Shown here piece by piece: positions 1 to 8,944 of a stretch of 64,000 nucleotides of DNA. The position numbers were made by a program, and so were the translations under genes. The stretch is taken from assembly GCF_034096925.1 (NCBI RefSeq), contig NZ_JAWZSQ010000006.1, positions 62,001 to 126,000 of the forward strand, in the 5' to 3' direction. Positions within the stretch are counted from its first letter, which is position 1; the number at the start of each line of letters is the position of its first letter. Below the pieces are notes generated by a model. The model saw only the letters and a program-made list of their open reading frames with translations, searched no databases and was not told the origin of the DNA. Source of the stretch: Patulibacter defluvii. Lineage in GTDB: Bacteria > Actinomycetota > Thermoleophilia > Solirubrobacterales > Solirubrobacteraceae.

Positions 1-579
1 TGCGAGCGGTTCGGGGTCAGCCGGACGCCGATCCGCGAGGCGCTGCAGCGGCTGGAGCAGGAGGGGCTGGTCGTCGCGATGCCCGGCGGCCGCGTCACCC
101 GCCCCTTCGACCTGCGCGAGTTCGAGGACATGTACCGGCTGCGCAGCTCGATCGAGTGCCTGGCCGTCGAGCAGGCCTGCGAGCGGGCGACCGACCCGGC
201 GCTGGAGATGCTGCGCGCCTCGTGGGACAGCTGGTACGCGGCCGACGCCGAGCGCGAGGAGGACGCCTACGAGCTGGCCGAGTCGCGGTTGGAGATCGAG
301 GCCCGCGTCCACATGGGGATCGCCCAGCTGTCGCAGAACGAGATGCTGATCTCGACCCTCGAGCGGATCAGCGACCGGATCGCGATCGTCCGCAAGACCG
401 ACTTCCTCGACGCCGGCCGGATCGAGGTCACCCAGCTCGAGCACAACGCGATCCTCGAGGCGATCGCCGACCGCGACGCCGAGCGCGCCGTCGAGCTGAT
501 GCGGACCCACATCGACGTGACCCGGGCGAACATCAGCCGCCTGGTGTCGGGCGCGCTGGCGTCGACCTTCCTGGCCTGA
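1..579 (+). CDS. GntR/FadR-family transcriptional regulator, 5' end missing
   Basis: The reading frame is open from base 1, so the start lies outside the window. The first residues (FGVSRTPIREALQRLEQEGL) are the recognition helix and wing of a GntR-type winged helix. The rest is an all-helical FCD effector domain of about 150 residues with Arg/His-rich helices (MRTHIDVTRANI). FCD-type GntR proteins usually repress catabolic operons and are released by an acid or keto-acid intermediate. Its place at the head of the ureide/hydantoin cluster makes it a candidate controller of that cluster, alongside the neighbouring IclR protein. The effector cannot be read from sequence. Confidence 0.9.
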   Translation, partial: CERFGVSRTPIREALQRLEQEGLVVAMPGGRVTRPFDLREFEDMYRLRSSIECLAVEQACERATDPALEMLRASWDSWYAADAEREEDAYELAESRLEIEARVHMGIAQLSQNEMLISTLERISDRIAIVRKTDFLDAGRIEVTQLEHNAILEAIADRDAERAVELMRTHIDVTRANISRLVSGALASTFLA

Positions 580-623
580 TGGAGCCGCTGCCCCGCACCC
601 GATCCGGCGGCGCGCCGCCGACG

Positions 624-1412
624 TCAGGCGGTCGCCGGCGCCCGCTCGGCGAGCGCGGCGGTGACCTCGGCGGCGTGGCGCTCGACCTCGCGGCCCAGCT
701 CGGCCGTCGAGCCGGTGATCATCCGGCTCGACGGGCCGGAGACGCTGATCGCCGCGATCGCCTGCCCGTCGCCGTCACGGATCGCGCTGGCGACGCAGCC
801 GACGCCCTCCTCGTGCTCCTCGTCGTCGACGGCGAAGCCGTCGCGGCGGACGCGCTCGAGGGCCCGGTCGAGGTCGATCGCGTTGGTGATCGTGCGCGCC
901 GTCAGCGGGGCGAAGACGGCGTCGTCGGCGTACAGCCGCGCGACCTCGTCGGCCGGGCGGCCGGCGAGGATCGCCTTGCCGGCGCCGGTGGTGTGGGCGG
1001 GGACCGTGCGACCGACCTGGGTGAACATCCGGACGCTGCGGTTGCCCTCGACCTGGTCCAGGTAGACCACGTCGAGCCGGTCGAGCACGACCAGGTTGAC
1101 GCTCTCGCCGGTGCGGTCGCGGAGCGCCTCCAGGTGCGGCCGGGCCGCGGCCCGCAGCCGGTCGCGGCGCGAGGTGATCGCGGTCGCCAGCTCCAGCAGC
1201 TTGAAGCCGATCCGGTAGCGCCCGCTCTCCGGGTTCTGGGAGACGTAGCCGCGCTGGCCGAGCGAGGCGAGCAGCCGGTGGGCGGTCGAGGGGATCATCC
1301 CGGTCTCCTCGGCCAGCTCCGAGAGCGGCCGCTCGTCGCTGGCGGCGAGCGCCTCGAGCAGATCGAGGGCCCGGCTCAGCGACTGGACACCCTCGCGCTT
1401 CTCCGACGGCAC
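624..1412 (-). CDS. IclR-family transcriptional regulator
   Basis: The 262-residue protein matches the usual IclR length. Residues about 8-70 are the N-terminal winged helix (SLSRALDLLEAL, then MIPSTAHRLLASL), and the C-terminal two-thirds is the GAF-like IclR effector domain (VGRTVPAHTTGAGKAILAG). I chose the GTG at 1412 because it gives the family-standard N-terminus; a longer open frame upstream adds only Arg/Pro-rich shadow sequence. A TACCCT -10-like box lies 6 bases ahead of this GTG, which would give a leaderless mRNA. It is divergent from the ABC permease operon, the usual arrangement for a local regulator. Confidence 0.88.
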   Translation of the reverse strand: MPSEKREGVQSLSRALDLLEALAASDERPLSELAEETGMIPSTAHRLLASLGQRGYVSQNPESGRYRIGFKLLELATAITSRRDRLRAAARPHLEALRDRTGESVNLVVLDRLDVVYLDQVEGNRSVRMFTQVGRTVPAHTTGAGKAILAGRPADEVARLYADDAVFAPLTARTITNAIDLDRALERVRRDGFAVDDEEHEEGVGCVASAIRDGDGQAIAAISVSGPSSRMITGSTAELGREVERHAAEVTAALAERAPATA

Positions 1413-1418
1413 GGAACG

Positions 1419-1424
1419 AGGGTA
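1419..1424 (-). promoter_or_regulatory. Candidate leaderless -10 box of the IclR gene
   Basis: On the minus strand TACCCT is followed by six bases and then the GTG start, so the transcript would begin at or next to the start codon. No Shine-Dalgarno sequence is present. The -35 element is not obvious. Confidence 0.35.
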
Positions 1425-1561
1425 CCGGATGGCGGAAACGCCGCCGGGGGACGAGCAGACCGTCGACCGCCGCGGGCCCGCGCCCGCCGCCGACGGCACG
1501 ACGGACGACCGGGTGCGCCCCGCGCGACACCCCGAGCAGCGCTCCGTGGGAGGGGCGAGCG

Positions 1562-2611
1562 ATGACCACCAAGATCGACACCACACCCGCGGCCGCGGCC
1601 GCGGCCGGCGGCGCCGCAAACGGCGCGCCCACGCCCACCCCGACCGTGACCAGCGCCCGCCGCTGGTCGCCCCGAAAGCTGCTGGCCCAGTACGCGCTGG
1701 TGCTCGTGCTGCTGGGGATGATCGCCATCTACTCGGCGCTGGCCCCGGACACCTTCTTCACCTTCGACAACCTCAAGGTCGTCACCTCGACCCAGGCGGT
1801 GCTGATGGTCGCCGTGCTCGGCCTGGTGCTGCCGTTCGCGGCCGGCGAGTACGACATGTCGTTCGGGGCCACGCTGGCCTGGGCGACGACGCTGACCGCG
1901 GTGCTGACCGTCAGCCACGGCTGGGCGCTCGGCCCGGCGCTCGTCGTGGTTCTGCTCAGCTGCGTGCTGATCGGGGCGATCAACGCCTTCTTCATCGTCG
2001 TGATCGGGATCAGCTCGCTGATCGCCACCCTCGGCTCGGGCACGGTGATCATCGGCTTCACGCTCGCGGTCTCCAAGTCGCAGGTGCTGACCGGCCCGCC
2101 CGAGCTGCTGACCAAGCTCACCACCAACGACCTCTTCGGCCTGCCCTATCCGGTCTACTTCGGGCTGCTGCTGGCCGGCGTGCTCTGGTTCGTGCTCGAG
2201 CACACCCCGATCGGCCGCTACGTCTACTTCGCCGGCGAGGGCCGCGCCGTCGCCCGCCTCAGCGGCCTGCCGGTCGACTGGATCCGCGGCGGCTCGCTGA
2301 TGGCCGCCTCGGCGCTGGCCGGGCTCGCCGGCGTCATCAACTTCGGCCGCCTCGGCAGCGCCGACCCGAACCTGGGGATGTCGTACCTGCTGCCCGGCGC
2401 GGCGGCGGTCTTCCTCGGCGCGGCGGCGATCAAGCCCGGCCGCTTCAACGCCTGGGGCACGGTGATCGCGGTCTACGTGCTGGTCGTCGGCGTCACCGGC
2501 CTGCAGCTGCTCGGCGGCGCCGGTTGGCTGGAGAACGTCTTCAACGGCAGCGCGCTGGTGCTGGCGATCACCTTCGCCCACCTGATGCGCGAGCGGGAAG
2601 CGAGCCACTGA
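1562..2611 (+). CDS. Ribose/xylose-type ABC transporter permease
   Basis: This 349-residue integral membrane protein has an Ala/Pro-rich cytoplasmic N-terminus of about 35 residues followed by 8-10 hydrophobic segments. The first (LVLVLLGMIAIYSALAP) and the later Gly/Ala-rich segments fit the RbsC/BPD_transp_2 family, including the conserved region around TPIGRYVYFAGEGRAVARLSG. A good ribosome site (GGGAGGGG) precedes the ATG. The stop overlaps the ATG of the ATPase by one base, so the two are translationally coupled. It forms the membrane channel for the importer whose lipoprotein receptor is encoded at 14.2 kb. The substrate is unknown; context suggests a ureide or hydantoin rather than a sugar. 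Confidence 0.9.
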   Translation: MTTKIDTTPAAAAAAGGAANGAPTPTPTVTSARRWSPRKLLAQYALVLVLLGMIAIYSALAPDTFFTFDNLKVVTSTQAVLMVAVLGLVLPFAAGEYDMSFGATLAWATTLTAVLTVSHGWALGPALVVVLLSCVLIGAINAFFIVVIGISSLIATLGSGTVIIGFTLAVSKSQVLTGPPELLTKLTTNDLFGLPYPVYFGLLLAGVLWFVLEHTPIGRYVYFAGEGRAVARLSGLPVDWIRGGSLMAASALAGLAGVINFGRLGSADPNLGMSYLLPGAAAVFLGAAAIKPGRFNAWGTVIAVYVLVVGVTGLQLLGGAGWLENVFNGSALVLAITFAHLMREREASH

Positions 2612-4167
2612 TGCCGACCGCCACCGCCACGAGGGAGCCGGGCGAGATGGCCACCAGCGGCAGCCGTGACGAGGTCCGGCTCGAGCACGTCTCGAAGACC
2701 TTCGGCGGCCACCGCGCGCTGCGCGACGTCTCGATCGGGTTCCGCTTCGGCGAGATCCACGGGCTGGTGGGGGAGAACGGCGCCGGCAAGTCGACGCTGT
2801 TCAAGATCCTCGCCGGCTACCACGAGCCCGACGACGGCGGCCGGCTGCTGGTCGACGGCGAGCCGCACGCGCTGCCGCTGACCCCGACCTCGGCCGCGGC
2901 GCTCGGCTTCGGCTTCGTCCACCAGGACCTCGGCCTGGCGACGTCGCTGACGATCATGGACAACGTCTGCGCCGGCGCGATGGTCACCAGCCGGCTTGGG
3001 CGGATCCGCTGGCGCGAGCAGGCCCGGATCGTCGAGCGGATCCTCTGCGACCTGGGCGTCGACCGGCCCGCCTCGACCCCGGTCGAGCAGCTGACCCTGG
3101 CCGAGCGCGCGGTGGTCGCGATCGCCCGCGGCGTCTACGCCCGCGGCCGCGAGCAGGCGCGGCTGCTGGTGCTCGACGAGCCGACCGCCAACCTGACCGT
3201 CCACGAGCGCGACCGGCTGTTCGCCGCGATGCGCTCGGCCGCCGCCCGCGGCACCGCGATCGTCTTCTGCACCCACCGGCTCGACGAGGTGCTGGCGATC
3301 ACCGACGCGGTCACCGTCCTCCGCGACGGCGCCGTCGTCCGCGAGTGCCGGACCGCCGAGCTGGAGGGCCAAGAGGACCTGGTCCAGTCGATCCTCGGCC
3401 GCGCGCTGGAGAGCTTCTACCCCGAGCGTCCCGACCAGGCCGGCCGCGAGGTCGCGCTGGAGGCCCGCGAGCTGACCGGCGGCGGCGCCCACGAGATCTC
3501 GTTCGCGCTCCACCGGGGCGAGGTCCTGGGCCTGACTGGCCTCGCCGGCAGCGGCCAGGACGACGTCCCGCGGCTGCTGGTCGGTGACCTGCGGGCGGCC
3601 GCCGGCGAGGTGCTGGTGCGCGGCGAGCCGCTGAAGCGGCCCTCGCCGCGGCGGGCTGTGGCGGCCGGGATCGGCTTCCTGCCCCCCGACCGCAAGCGCA
3701 ACTCCGGCCTGCTGGAGGCGTCGATCCGCGAGAACATGACCCTCGTCTCGCTCGACAAGCACGTCCGGCACGGGCGGATCCGCCACCGCGAGGAGCGGGC
3801 CTCGGTGGAGGCGGCGATGGAGCGCTACGACGTCCGCCCGTCCGGCGACAGCGAGCGGCTGCTCGGCTCGCTCTCCGGCGGCAACCAGCAGAAGGTCCTG
3901 CTCGCCAAGTGGATGGCCCGCGAGGGGCTGCGCTGCGTGATCCTCCACGAGCCGACCCAGGGCGTCGACGTCGGCGCCAAGCGGTTCATCCTCGAGCGGG
4001 TCGCCGACCTGACCGAGCGCGGGATCGGCGTGCTGCTGGTCTCCAGCGAGCCGGAGGAGCTGAGCGCGCTCTGCGACCGCGTGCTGGTGATGCGCAACGG
4101 CCGGATCCGGGCCGAGCTGCACCAGCCGAGCGCGGCGGCGATCTCCGAGCAGTGCTTCCTCTCGTGA
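2611..4167 (+). CDS. Double-domain ABC importer ATPase (RbsA/MglA type)
   Basis: The 518 residues hold two fused nucleotide-binding domains. Domain 1 has a full Walker A (GENGAGKST, near residue 53) and Walker B (LLVLDEPT, near 185), but a weak signature loop. Domain 2 has a degenerate P-loop (LAGSGQDDVPRL, near 310), a clear signature LSGGNQQK (near 420) and HEPTQGVD as Walker B. This asymmetry is normal for carbohydrate-type RbsA proteins. ATP hydrolysis drives uptake through the upstream permease. The ATG overlaps the permease stop (TGATG), and its own TGA overlaps the next gene's GTG. A second possible start is the ATG at 2647. Confidence 0.92.
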   Translation: MPTATATREPGEMATSGSRDEVRLEHVSKTFGGHRALRDVSIGFRFGEIHGLVGENGAGKSTLFKILAGYHEPDDGGRLLVDGEPHALPLTPTSAAALGFGFVHQDLGLATSLTIMDNVCAGAMVTSRLGRIRWREQARIVERILCDLGVDRPASTPVEQLTLAERAVVAIARGVYARGREQARLLVLDEPTANLTVHERDRLFAAMRSAAARGTAIVFCTHRLDEVLAITDAVTVLRDGAVVRECRTAELEGQEDLVQSILGRALESFYPERPDQAGREVALEARELTGGGAHEISFALHRGEVLGLTGLAGSGQDDVPRLLVGDLRAAAGEVLVRGEPLKRPSPRRAVAAGIGFLPPDRKRNSGLLEASIRENMTLVSLDKHVRHGRIRHREERASVEAAMERYDVRPSGDSERLLGSLSGGNQQKVLLAKWMAREGLRCVILHEPTQGVDVGAKRFILERVADLTERGIGVLLVSSEPEELSALCDRVLVMRNGRIRAELHQPSAAAISEQCFLS

Positions 4168-4934
4168 GCGAGGGGCCCCGCATCCGGCGGCGGATCGGCG
4201 TCGTCAACCCGAACTCGTCGCCGAGGGCGACCGCGCTGATCGACGGCTACCTGCGGCCGCGGGCGCTGGCCGACAGCGCCCTGACCGTGGTCGGCGCCGA
4301 GCGCGGCCCGGCCGGGATCGACGGCCCGCTCGACGGCGCGATCGCCGCCGTCGAGGCCGCGCGGACGATCGCCGAGCTGGCGCCGCGGATCGACGCGTTC
4401 GTGCTCGCCTGCGGCAACGACCCCGGGCTCGACGCCTGCCGCCAGGTCTCCGACCGGCCGGTGGTCGGGATCGCCGAGGCCGGGATGCAGGCGGCGGCGC
4501 TGGTCGCCGCGTCGTTCTCGATCGTCGTGCTGTCGCCGGCCAAGGCGACGGCGATGCGGCGGCTGGCCCACGGCTACGGCCACGGCGAGCGGCTGGCCTC
4601 GATCGTCGCGATGGCGACCGACGCGCGCGCCCTCTTCGCCGCGCCGACCAGCGGCCTCGAGCGGCTGACCACGGCCTGCGCCCACGCCCGCGACCACGAC
4701 GGCGCCGAGGCGATCGTGCTGCCCGGCGCGGCGATGGCCGGCAACGAGCGACCGCTCGCCGAGGCGCTCGGGATGCCGGTGGTCTGCGGGCTCGCCGCCG
4801 CCCTCCGCAGCGCCGAGATGCTCGTCGACCTGGGCCTGACGACCAGCCCGGTCCACAGCTACGCGCGGCGCACGGCGCCCCTCGACCTCGACGGGGCGAC
4901 GGGCTCCGTCCCGACCCCGGGAGTCCTCACGTGA
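4164..4934 (+). CDS. Asp/Glu/hydantoin racemase-fold protein, second catalytic Cys absent
   Basis: This 256-residue protein belongs to the Asp/Glu/hydantoin racemase superfamily, which includes hydantoin and allantoin racemases, maleate isomerase and arylmalonate decarboxylase. The N-terminal substrate motif (VVNPNSSPRATALI) and first catalytic Cys (LACGNDPGLDA, near residue 83) are clear. At the second Cys position, where hydantoin racemases usually have LGCAGMA, this protein reads LPGAAMA. The second acid/base Cys is therefore replaced, and simple two-base racemisation is doubtful. The GTG start overlaps the ATPase stop (GTGA) and the stop overlaps the next GTG. The family is sure, the reaction is not. 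Confidence 0.75.
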   Translation: MSEGPRIRRRIGVVNPNSSPRATALIDGYLRPRALADSALTVVGAERGPAGIDGPLDGAIAAVEAARTIAELAPRIDAFVLACGNDPGLDACRQVSDRPVVGIAEAGMQAAALVAASFSIVVLSPAKATAMRRLAHGYGHGERLASIVAMATDARALFAAPTSGLERLTTACAHARDHDGAEAIVLPGAAMAGNERPLAEALGMPVVCGLAAALRSAEMLVDLGLTTSPVHSYARRTAPLDLDGATGSVPTPGVLT

Positions 4935-6214
4935 CCCGCACCATCGTCCACGGCGGACCGGTCCTCGACGCCCGCACCGGCAGCTTCCACGACGGCGTGG
5001 CCGTCGTGATCGAGCAGGGGCGGGTGGTCGAGCTGCTGCGCGACGGCGCGGTGCCGGGCGGCGACGGCGACGCGCGCGTGATCGACGTCGCCGGCCGCCA
5101 CGTGCTGCCGGGCCTGATCGACGCCCACTGCCACCTGATGAGCCGCTCCGGCGTCGAGGCCGACGCCGAGCTGGTGACGAAGAGCGTCGTCGACGGCGTG
5201 CTCGTCGCCCGCCGCGCGATCGAGGCCGGCGTCACCACCGTCCGCGACCCCGGCTGCAAGCACCGCGGGATCTACGAGCTGCGGCGCGAGATCGCCGCCG
5301 GCCGGGTGCTCGGCCCGCGGACCTTCGCCGCCGGCCCGAACGTGGTCGGCAGCGGCGCCCCGGTCGACTGGCGCAACGTCTTCGCCGACGGTCCCGACGA
5401 GGTCCGCAAGGTCGTCCGCAAGGAGGTCCTGGCCGGCGCCGACTTCGTCAAGCTCGTCCTCAGCCACACCACCGGCGCTTCCCGCTGGCGGACCTGCCTG
5501 CGGTACATGACCGACGAGGAGATCGCCGTCGCCGTCTCCGAGGCGCACGCGCTCGGGGTCCGCACCGGCTGCCACTGCGAGGGGCTGGAGGCGGCCCGGG
5601 CCGCGGTCGAGGCCGGGATGGACGTGATCGACCACGGCACCTGGCTCGACGAGGCGCTGGTCGCCCGGATGGCCGAGCAGGGGACCGTGCTGGTGCCGAC
5701 CCTGTGGGCCTTCTCGGCCGCCACCCACCACGGCTACAACGGCACGATCAGCGACGCCCAGCTGCCCGACTTCGCCGAGCGGATGAGCGACGTCCACCGC
5801 GCGTCGGTCCAGCGGGCGATGGCCGCCGGCGTCACGATCGCCGCCGGCACCGACCCGATCCACTGGGTCCCGGCGATGGACCTGATGGTGCGCGAGGCGG
5901 AGACGCTGACCGCCGCCGGCATGGGCCGTCCCGACGTGCTGCGCGCGGTCACCCGCAACGGCGCGATCGCGCTCGGCCGCGAGGACGAGCTGGGCGCCCT
6001 GGAGCCCGGCTGCCGCGGCGACGTGCTGGTGGTCGACGGCGACCCCGCGTCCGACCTGCGGGCGCTCGCCCGTCCGGTGCTGGTCGTCAAGGACGGCCAG
6101 CCGCTGATCGACCTGCTCGACGACCGCGCCGCGGCCGAGCGCCACTGGGCCGCGATCGCCGAGCCCCAGCCCCTGTCCGACCGTCAGCCCGAGGTCTGGC
6201 TCGAGCGAGCCTGA
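4931..6214 (+). CDS. Metal-dependent amidohydrolase (imidazolonepropionase/prolidase-like)
   Basis: The 427-residue amidohydrolase has the HxH metal motif in GLIDAHCHLM (near residue 62). Further conserved elements are a central Lys (ADFVKLVL), His ligands in TGCHCEG and IDHGTWLD, and the late catalytic Asp in AAGTDPIHW. The C-terminal GCRGDVLVVDGDP strand returns to the composite beta-sandwich typical of the family. Members hydrolyse C-N bonds in cyclic amides, imidazolones or Xaa-Pro substrates. It sits between the racemase-like gene (GTGA overlap) and an aldehyde dehydrogenase, so a cyclic ureide or amide substrate is a fair inference. The exact substrate is unknown. Confidence 0.82.
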   Translation: MTRTIVHGGPVLDARTGSFHDGVAVVIEQGRVVELLRDGAVPGGDGDARVIDVAGRHVLPGLIDAHCHLMSRSGVEADAELVTKSVVDGVLVARRAIEAGVTTVRDPGCKHRGIYELRREIAAGRVLGPRTFAAGPNVVGSGAPVDWRNVFADGPDEVRKVVRKEVLAGADFVKLVLSHTTGASRWRTCLRYMTDEEIAVAVSEAHALGVRTGCHCEGLEAARAAVEAGMDVIDHGTWLDEALVARMAEQGTVLVPTLWAFSAATHHGYNGTISDAQLPDFAERMSDVHRASVQRAMAAGVTIAAGTDPIHWVPAMDLMVREAETLTAAGMGRPDVLRAVTRNGAIALGREDELGALEPGCRGDVLVVDGDPASDLRALARPVLVVKDGQPLIDLLDDRAAAERHWAAIAEPQPLSDRQPEVWLERA

Positions 6215-6234
6215 GCCCGGGGAAGGAGAACCAC

Positions 6235-7734
6235 ATGAGCACCACCCCCACCATCGGCGACTGGCGGACGCGCGCCGACGGCGTCGCCCTGACCGGCCAG
6301 GCGTTCGTCGACGGCGCCTACGTCGACGCGCTCTCCGGCGCCACGCTCGAGACGGTCACCCCGCTGACCGGCGAGCGGATCGCCGAGCTGGCCGCCTGCG
6401 CCGAGGCCGACGTCGACGTCGCCGTGGCCGCCGCCCGCCGCGCCTTCGAGGCCGGCGTCTGGTCGCGGGCCGCGCCGGCCGAGCGCAAGCGCGTGCTGCT
6501 GCGCGCCGCCGAGCTGGTCCGCGAGCGGCGCGAGGAGCTGGCCGCGATCATCACCCTCGACGCGGGCCGGCCGATCAGCGCCGCGCTCGGCGAGGTCGAC
6601 GGCGCCGCCGAGTGCCTGCAGTACTACGGCGAGGCGCTCGACAAGGTCTTCGACGAGGTCGCCCCGAGCCCGTCGACCGCGCTCGCGCTCGTCACCCGCG
6701 AGCCGCTCGGCGTGGTCGCCGCGGTCGTGCCGTGGAACTTCCCGATCGGGATGGCGATGTGGAAGATCGCCCCGGCGCTGGCCGCCGGCAACTCGATCAT
6801 CGTCAAGCCGGCCGAGCAGGCCTCGCTGGTCGTCACCCGGCTGGCGGCGCTGCTCGACGAGGCCGGCGTGCCGGCCGGCGTCCAGCAGGCGCTGCCGGGC
6901 CTCGGCGAGGAGGCCGGCCAGGCGCTCGGGCGCCACCCCGACGTCGACGCGGTCGCGTTCACCGGCTCGACCGAGGTCGGGAAGCTGTTCCTGATCTACA
7001 GCGGCCAGTCGAACATGAAGGCCGTCTCGCTGGAGTGCGGCGGCAAGTCGCCGAACGTGGTCCTGGCCGACGCCGGCGACCTCGACCGGGTGGCCCGCTT
7101 CGCCGCCCTCGGCGCGTTCGTCAACCAGGGCGAGATGTGCTCGTCCGGCTCGCGGCTGGTGGTCGAGGAGTCGATCCGCGAGGAGCTGGTCGAGCGGGTC
7201 GTCGCCCACAGCGCCGACTGGGCCGTCGGCGATCCGTTCGACCCGGACACGAAGTCGGGCGCGCTGATCGACCAGGCGCAGCTCGACCGGGTCCTGAACT
7301 ACATCGACATCGGCCGCACCGCCGGCGCGCAGCTGGCCACCGGTGGCGAGCGGCTGGCCGAGGAGAGCGGCGGCTACTACGTCGGCCCGACCGTCTTCGA
7401 CCAGGTCGACAACGGGATGCAGATCGCCCAGGAGGAGATCTTCGGGCCGGTGCTGTCGGTGATCAGCGCCCGCGACGCCGACCACGCGGTCGAGATCGCC
7501 AACGACTCGATGTACGGGCTGGCCGCCGCGGTCTGGACCCGCGACGTGACCAAGGCGCACCAGATGGCGCGCGCGATCCGCTCCGGCACGGTCTGGATCA
7601 ACACCTACAACCAGGCCAACATGGCGGTCCCCTTCGGCGGCTACAAGCAGTCCGGGTTCGGGCGCGACAAGTCGCTGCACGCGCTGGAGAAGTACACCCA
7701 GCTGAAGACCACCTGGCTGAACCTGGAGGTCTAG
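6235..7734 (+). CDS. NAD(P)-dependent aldehyde dehydrogenase
   Basis: The 499-residue length is standard for the ALDH superfamily. The substrate/cofactor motif PWNFPIGMAMWKIAPAL, the general-base Glu in SLECGGKSP (near residue 267), the nucleophilic Cys in NQGEMCSSGSRL (near 302) and the C-terminal PFGGYKQSGFGRD are all intact, so the enzyme should be active. It oxidises an aldehyde to the acid in the cytoplasm. A strong ribosome site (GGAAGGAGAA) lies before the ATG at 6235. It is followed after four bases by an M20 hydrolase. It probably handles an aldehyde released by the upstream hydrolases; semialdehyde, betaine-aldehyde or glycolaldehyde types cannot be told apart by eye. Confidence 0.93.
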   Translation: MSTTPTIGDWRTRADGVALTGQAFVDGAYVDALSGATLETVTPLTGERIAELAACAEADVDVAVAAARRAFEAGVWSRAAPAERKRVLLRAAELVRERREELAAIITLDAGRPISAALGEVDGAAECLQYYGEALDKVFDEVAPSPSTALALVTREPLGVVAAVVPWNFPIGMAMWKIAPALAAGNSIIVKPAEQASLVVTRLAALLDEAGVPAGVQQALPGLGEEAGQALGRHPDVDAVAFTGSTEVGKLFLIYSGQSNMKAVSLECGGKSPNVVLADAGDLDRVARFAALGAFVNQGEMCSSGSRLVVEESIREELVERVVAHSADWAVGDPFDPDTKSGALIDQAQLDRVLNYIDIGRTAGAQLATGGERLAEESGGYYVGPTVFDQVDNGMQIAQEEIFGPVLSVISARDADHAVEIANDSMYGLAAAVWTRDVTKAHQMARAIRSGTVWINTYNQANMAVPFGGYKQSGFGRDKSLHALEKYTQLKTTWLNLEV

Positions 7735-7738
7735 GACG

Positions 7739-8944
7739 ATGGCGAGCTCCACGGTCGGGTCGGTCGCCGACGCGGTCGCGGTCGAGCGGCTGCCGGAGGT
7801 GGTCGGCGCGCTGCGGCGGGCCGACGCCCCCGACGGCCACGAGTCCGAGCGGGCACGGGCCCTGGCCGGCCTGCTCCGGCACCCGGCGATCGAGGTCGAG
7901 ACGCAGACGATCGTCCGCGGCCGGCCGAACGTGATCGCGCGGGTGCGGGGGACCGGCGAGGGGCCCGGGCTGCTGCTCGACGGCCACTTCAACGCCGGCT
8001 TCCACCCGGGACCGTGGAGCGGCGACCCGCGCGAGCCGTGGGTCGCCGACGGGCGCCTCTTCGGCGGCGCGGTCGTCGACATGCTCGGCGGGCTGGCCGC
8101 GATGGCGCTGGCGCTGCGGGCGGTCGCCGACCACGGCCCGCCGCCCGGCGACGTGGTGCTGCTGGCCGGGATGCACGAGGACACGATCGGCCTCGGCACC
8201 AAGGCCGCGCTGGCCAGCCGCGACGGCTGGCCCGGCTTCGGCATCTGCGGCGACCCGACCGACCTGCAGGTCGTCACCGCCCACGGCGGCTGCGTCAAGT
8301 TCGAGCTCGAGCTGACCGGCCACGCGGTCCACGTGACCCGCCGCGAGGACGGGGCCGACGCCCTGGCCGCCGCCGCGGCCGTCGTCCAGGCGCTGCCCGG
8401 CACCACCTGGTCGCAGGCCGATCCGGCGGCCCACCCGCGGCTCGACGCGCTGCCCTGCGTCGTCGTCGGCGAGCTGCACGCGGGGATCGGTCCCGGCGTC
8501 GTGGCGCCCTCGGCGGTCGTCCGCGGCGACGTCCGCACGCTGCCGGGCATGACCCCGGCCGGCGTCCTGGCCGACGTCGAGCGGCGCGTGGCCGAGGTCG
8601 TCCCGGCGGGGATCGGCTGCCAGGTCCGCTCGCTCTTCGACCAGCGGCCGCTGGTCGACGTCGGCGTCGCGCCGCTGGCCGACGCGCTGGTCGCCGCCAG
8701 CCGCGAGATCCGCGGACGCGAGCCGGTCGTCGGCGCGCCGCTGCCCGGCCAGCGCTACTGCACCGAGGCGGCCGACATGGCCGCGTTCGGGATCCCCAGC
8801 GTCGTCTTCGGTCCCGGCGACTGGCGCTTCGAGCCCGACGAGTCGGTCGCCCTCGACGACCTGGCCGCCGCCGCGCGGATCTACGCGGCGACGGCGGTCG
8901 GCCTGCGGGGCGATCAGAAGCCGTCGCGGAACACGTCCTTGTAG
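7739..8944 (+). CDS. M20-family (ArgE/DapE-like) hydrolase with altered metal site
   Basis: The 401-residue protein has the M20 layout of a catalytic domain interrupted by a lid near residues 180-300. Some ligands are present: His in LLLDGHFN, Asp in VVDMLGG and the Glu of GMHEDT. Others look changed. The usual H-x-D reads H-F-N, the E of a GEPT-type motif is D (GDPTD), and the final His before PDE is Phe (WRFEPDES). Either the metal site is unusual or the protein has another role. Its 3' end overlaps the convergent ureidoglycine aminohydrolase gene by 31 bases. It may deacylate or decarbamoylate an intermediate, but this is inference. Confidence 0.75.
   Translation: MASSTVGSVADAVAVERLPEVVGALRRADAPDGHESERARALAGLLRHPAIEVETQTIVRGRPNVIARVRGTGEGPGLLLDGHFNAGFHPGPWSGDPREPWVADGRLFGGAVVDMLGGLAAMALALRAVADHGPPPGDVVLLAGMHEDTIGLGTKAALASRDGWPGFGICGDPTDLQVVTAHGGCVKFELELTGHAVHVTRREDGADALAAAAAVVQALPGTTWSQADPAAHPRLDALPCVVVGELHAGIGPGVVAPSAVVRGDVRTLPGMTPAGVLADVERRVAEVVPAGIGCQVRSLFDQRPLVDVGVAPLADALVAASREIRGREPVVGAPLPGQRYCTEAADMAAFGIPSVVFGPGDWRFEPDESVALDDLAAAARIYAATAVGLRGDQKPSRNTSL

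Noticed and set aside
3909..4163. N-terminal extension of the racemase-like protein
   Set aside because: These codons overlap the ATPase gene in another frame and are Arg/Ala-rich; the GTG at 4164 with GTGA overlap is the natural start.
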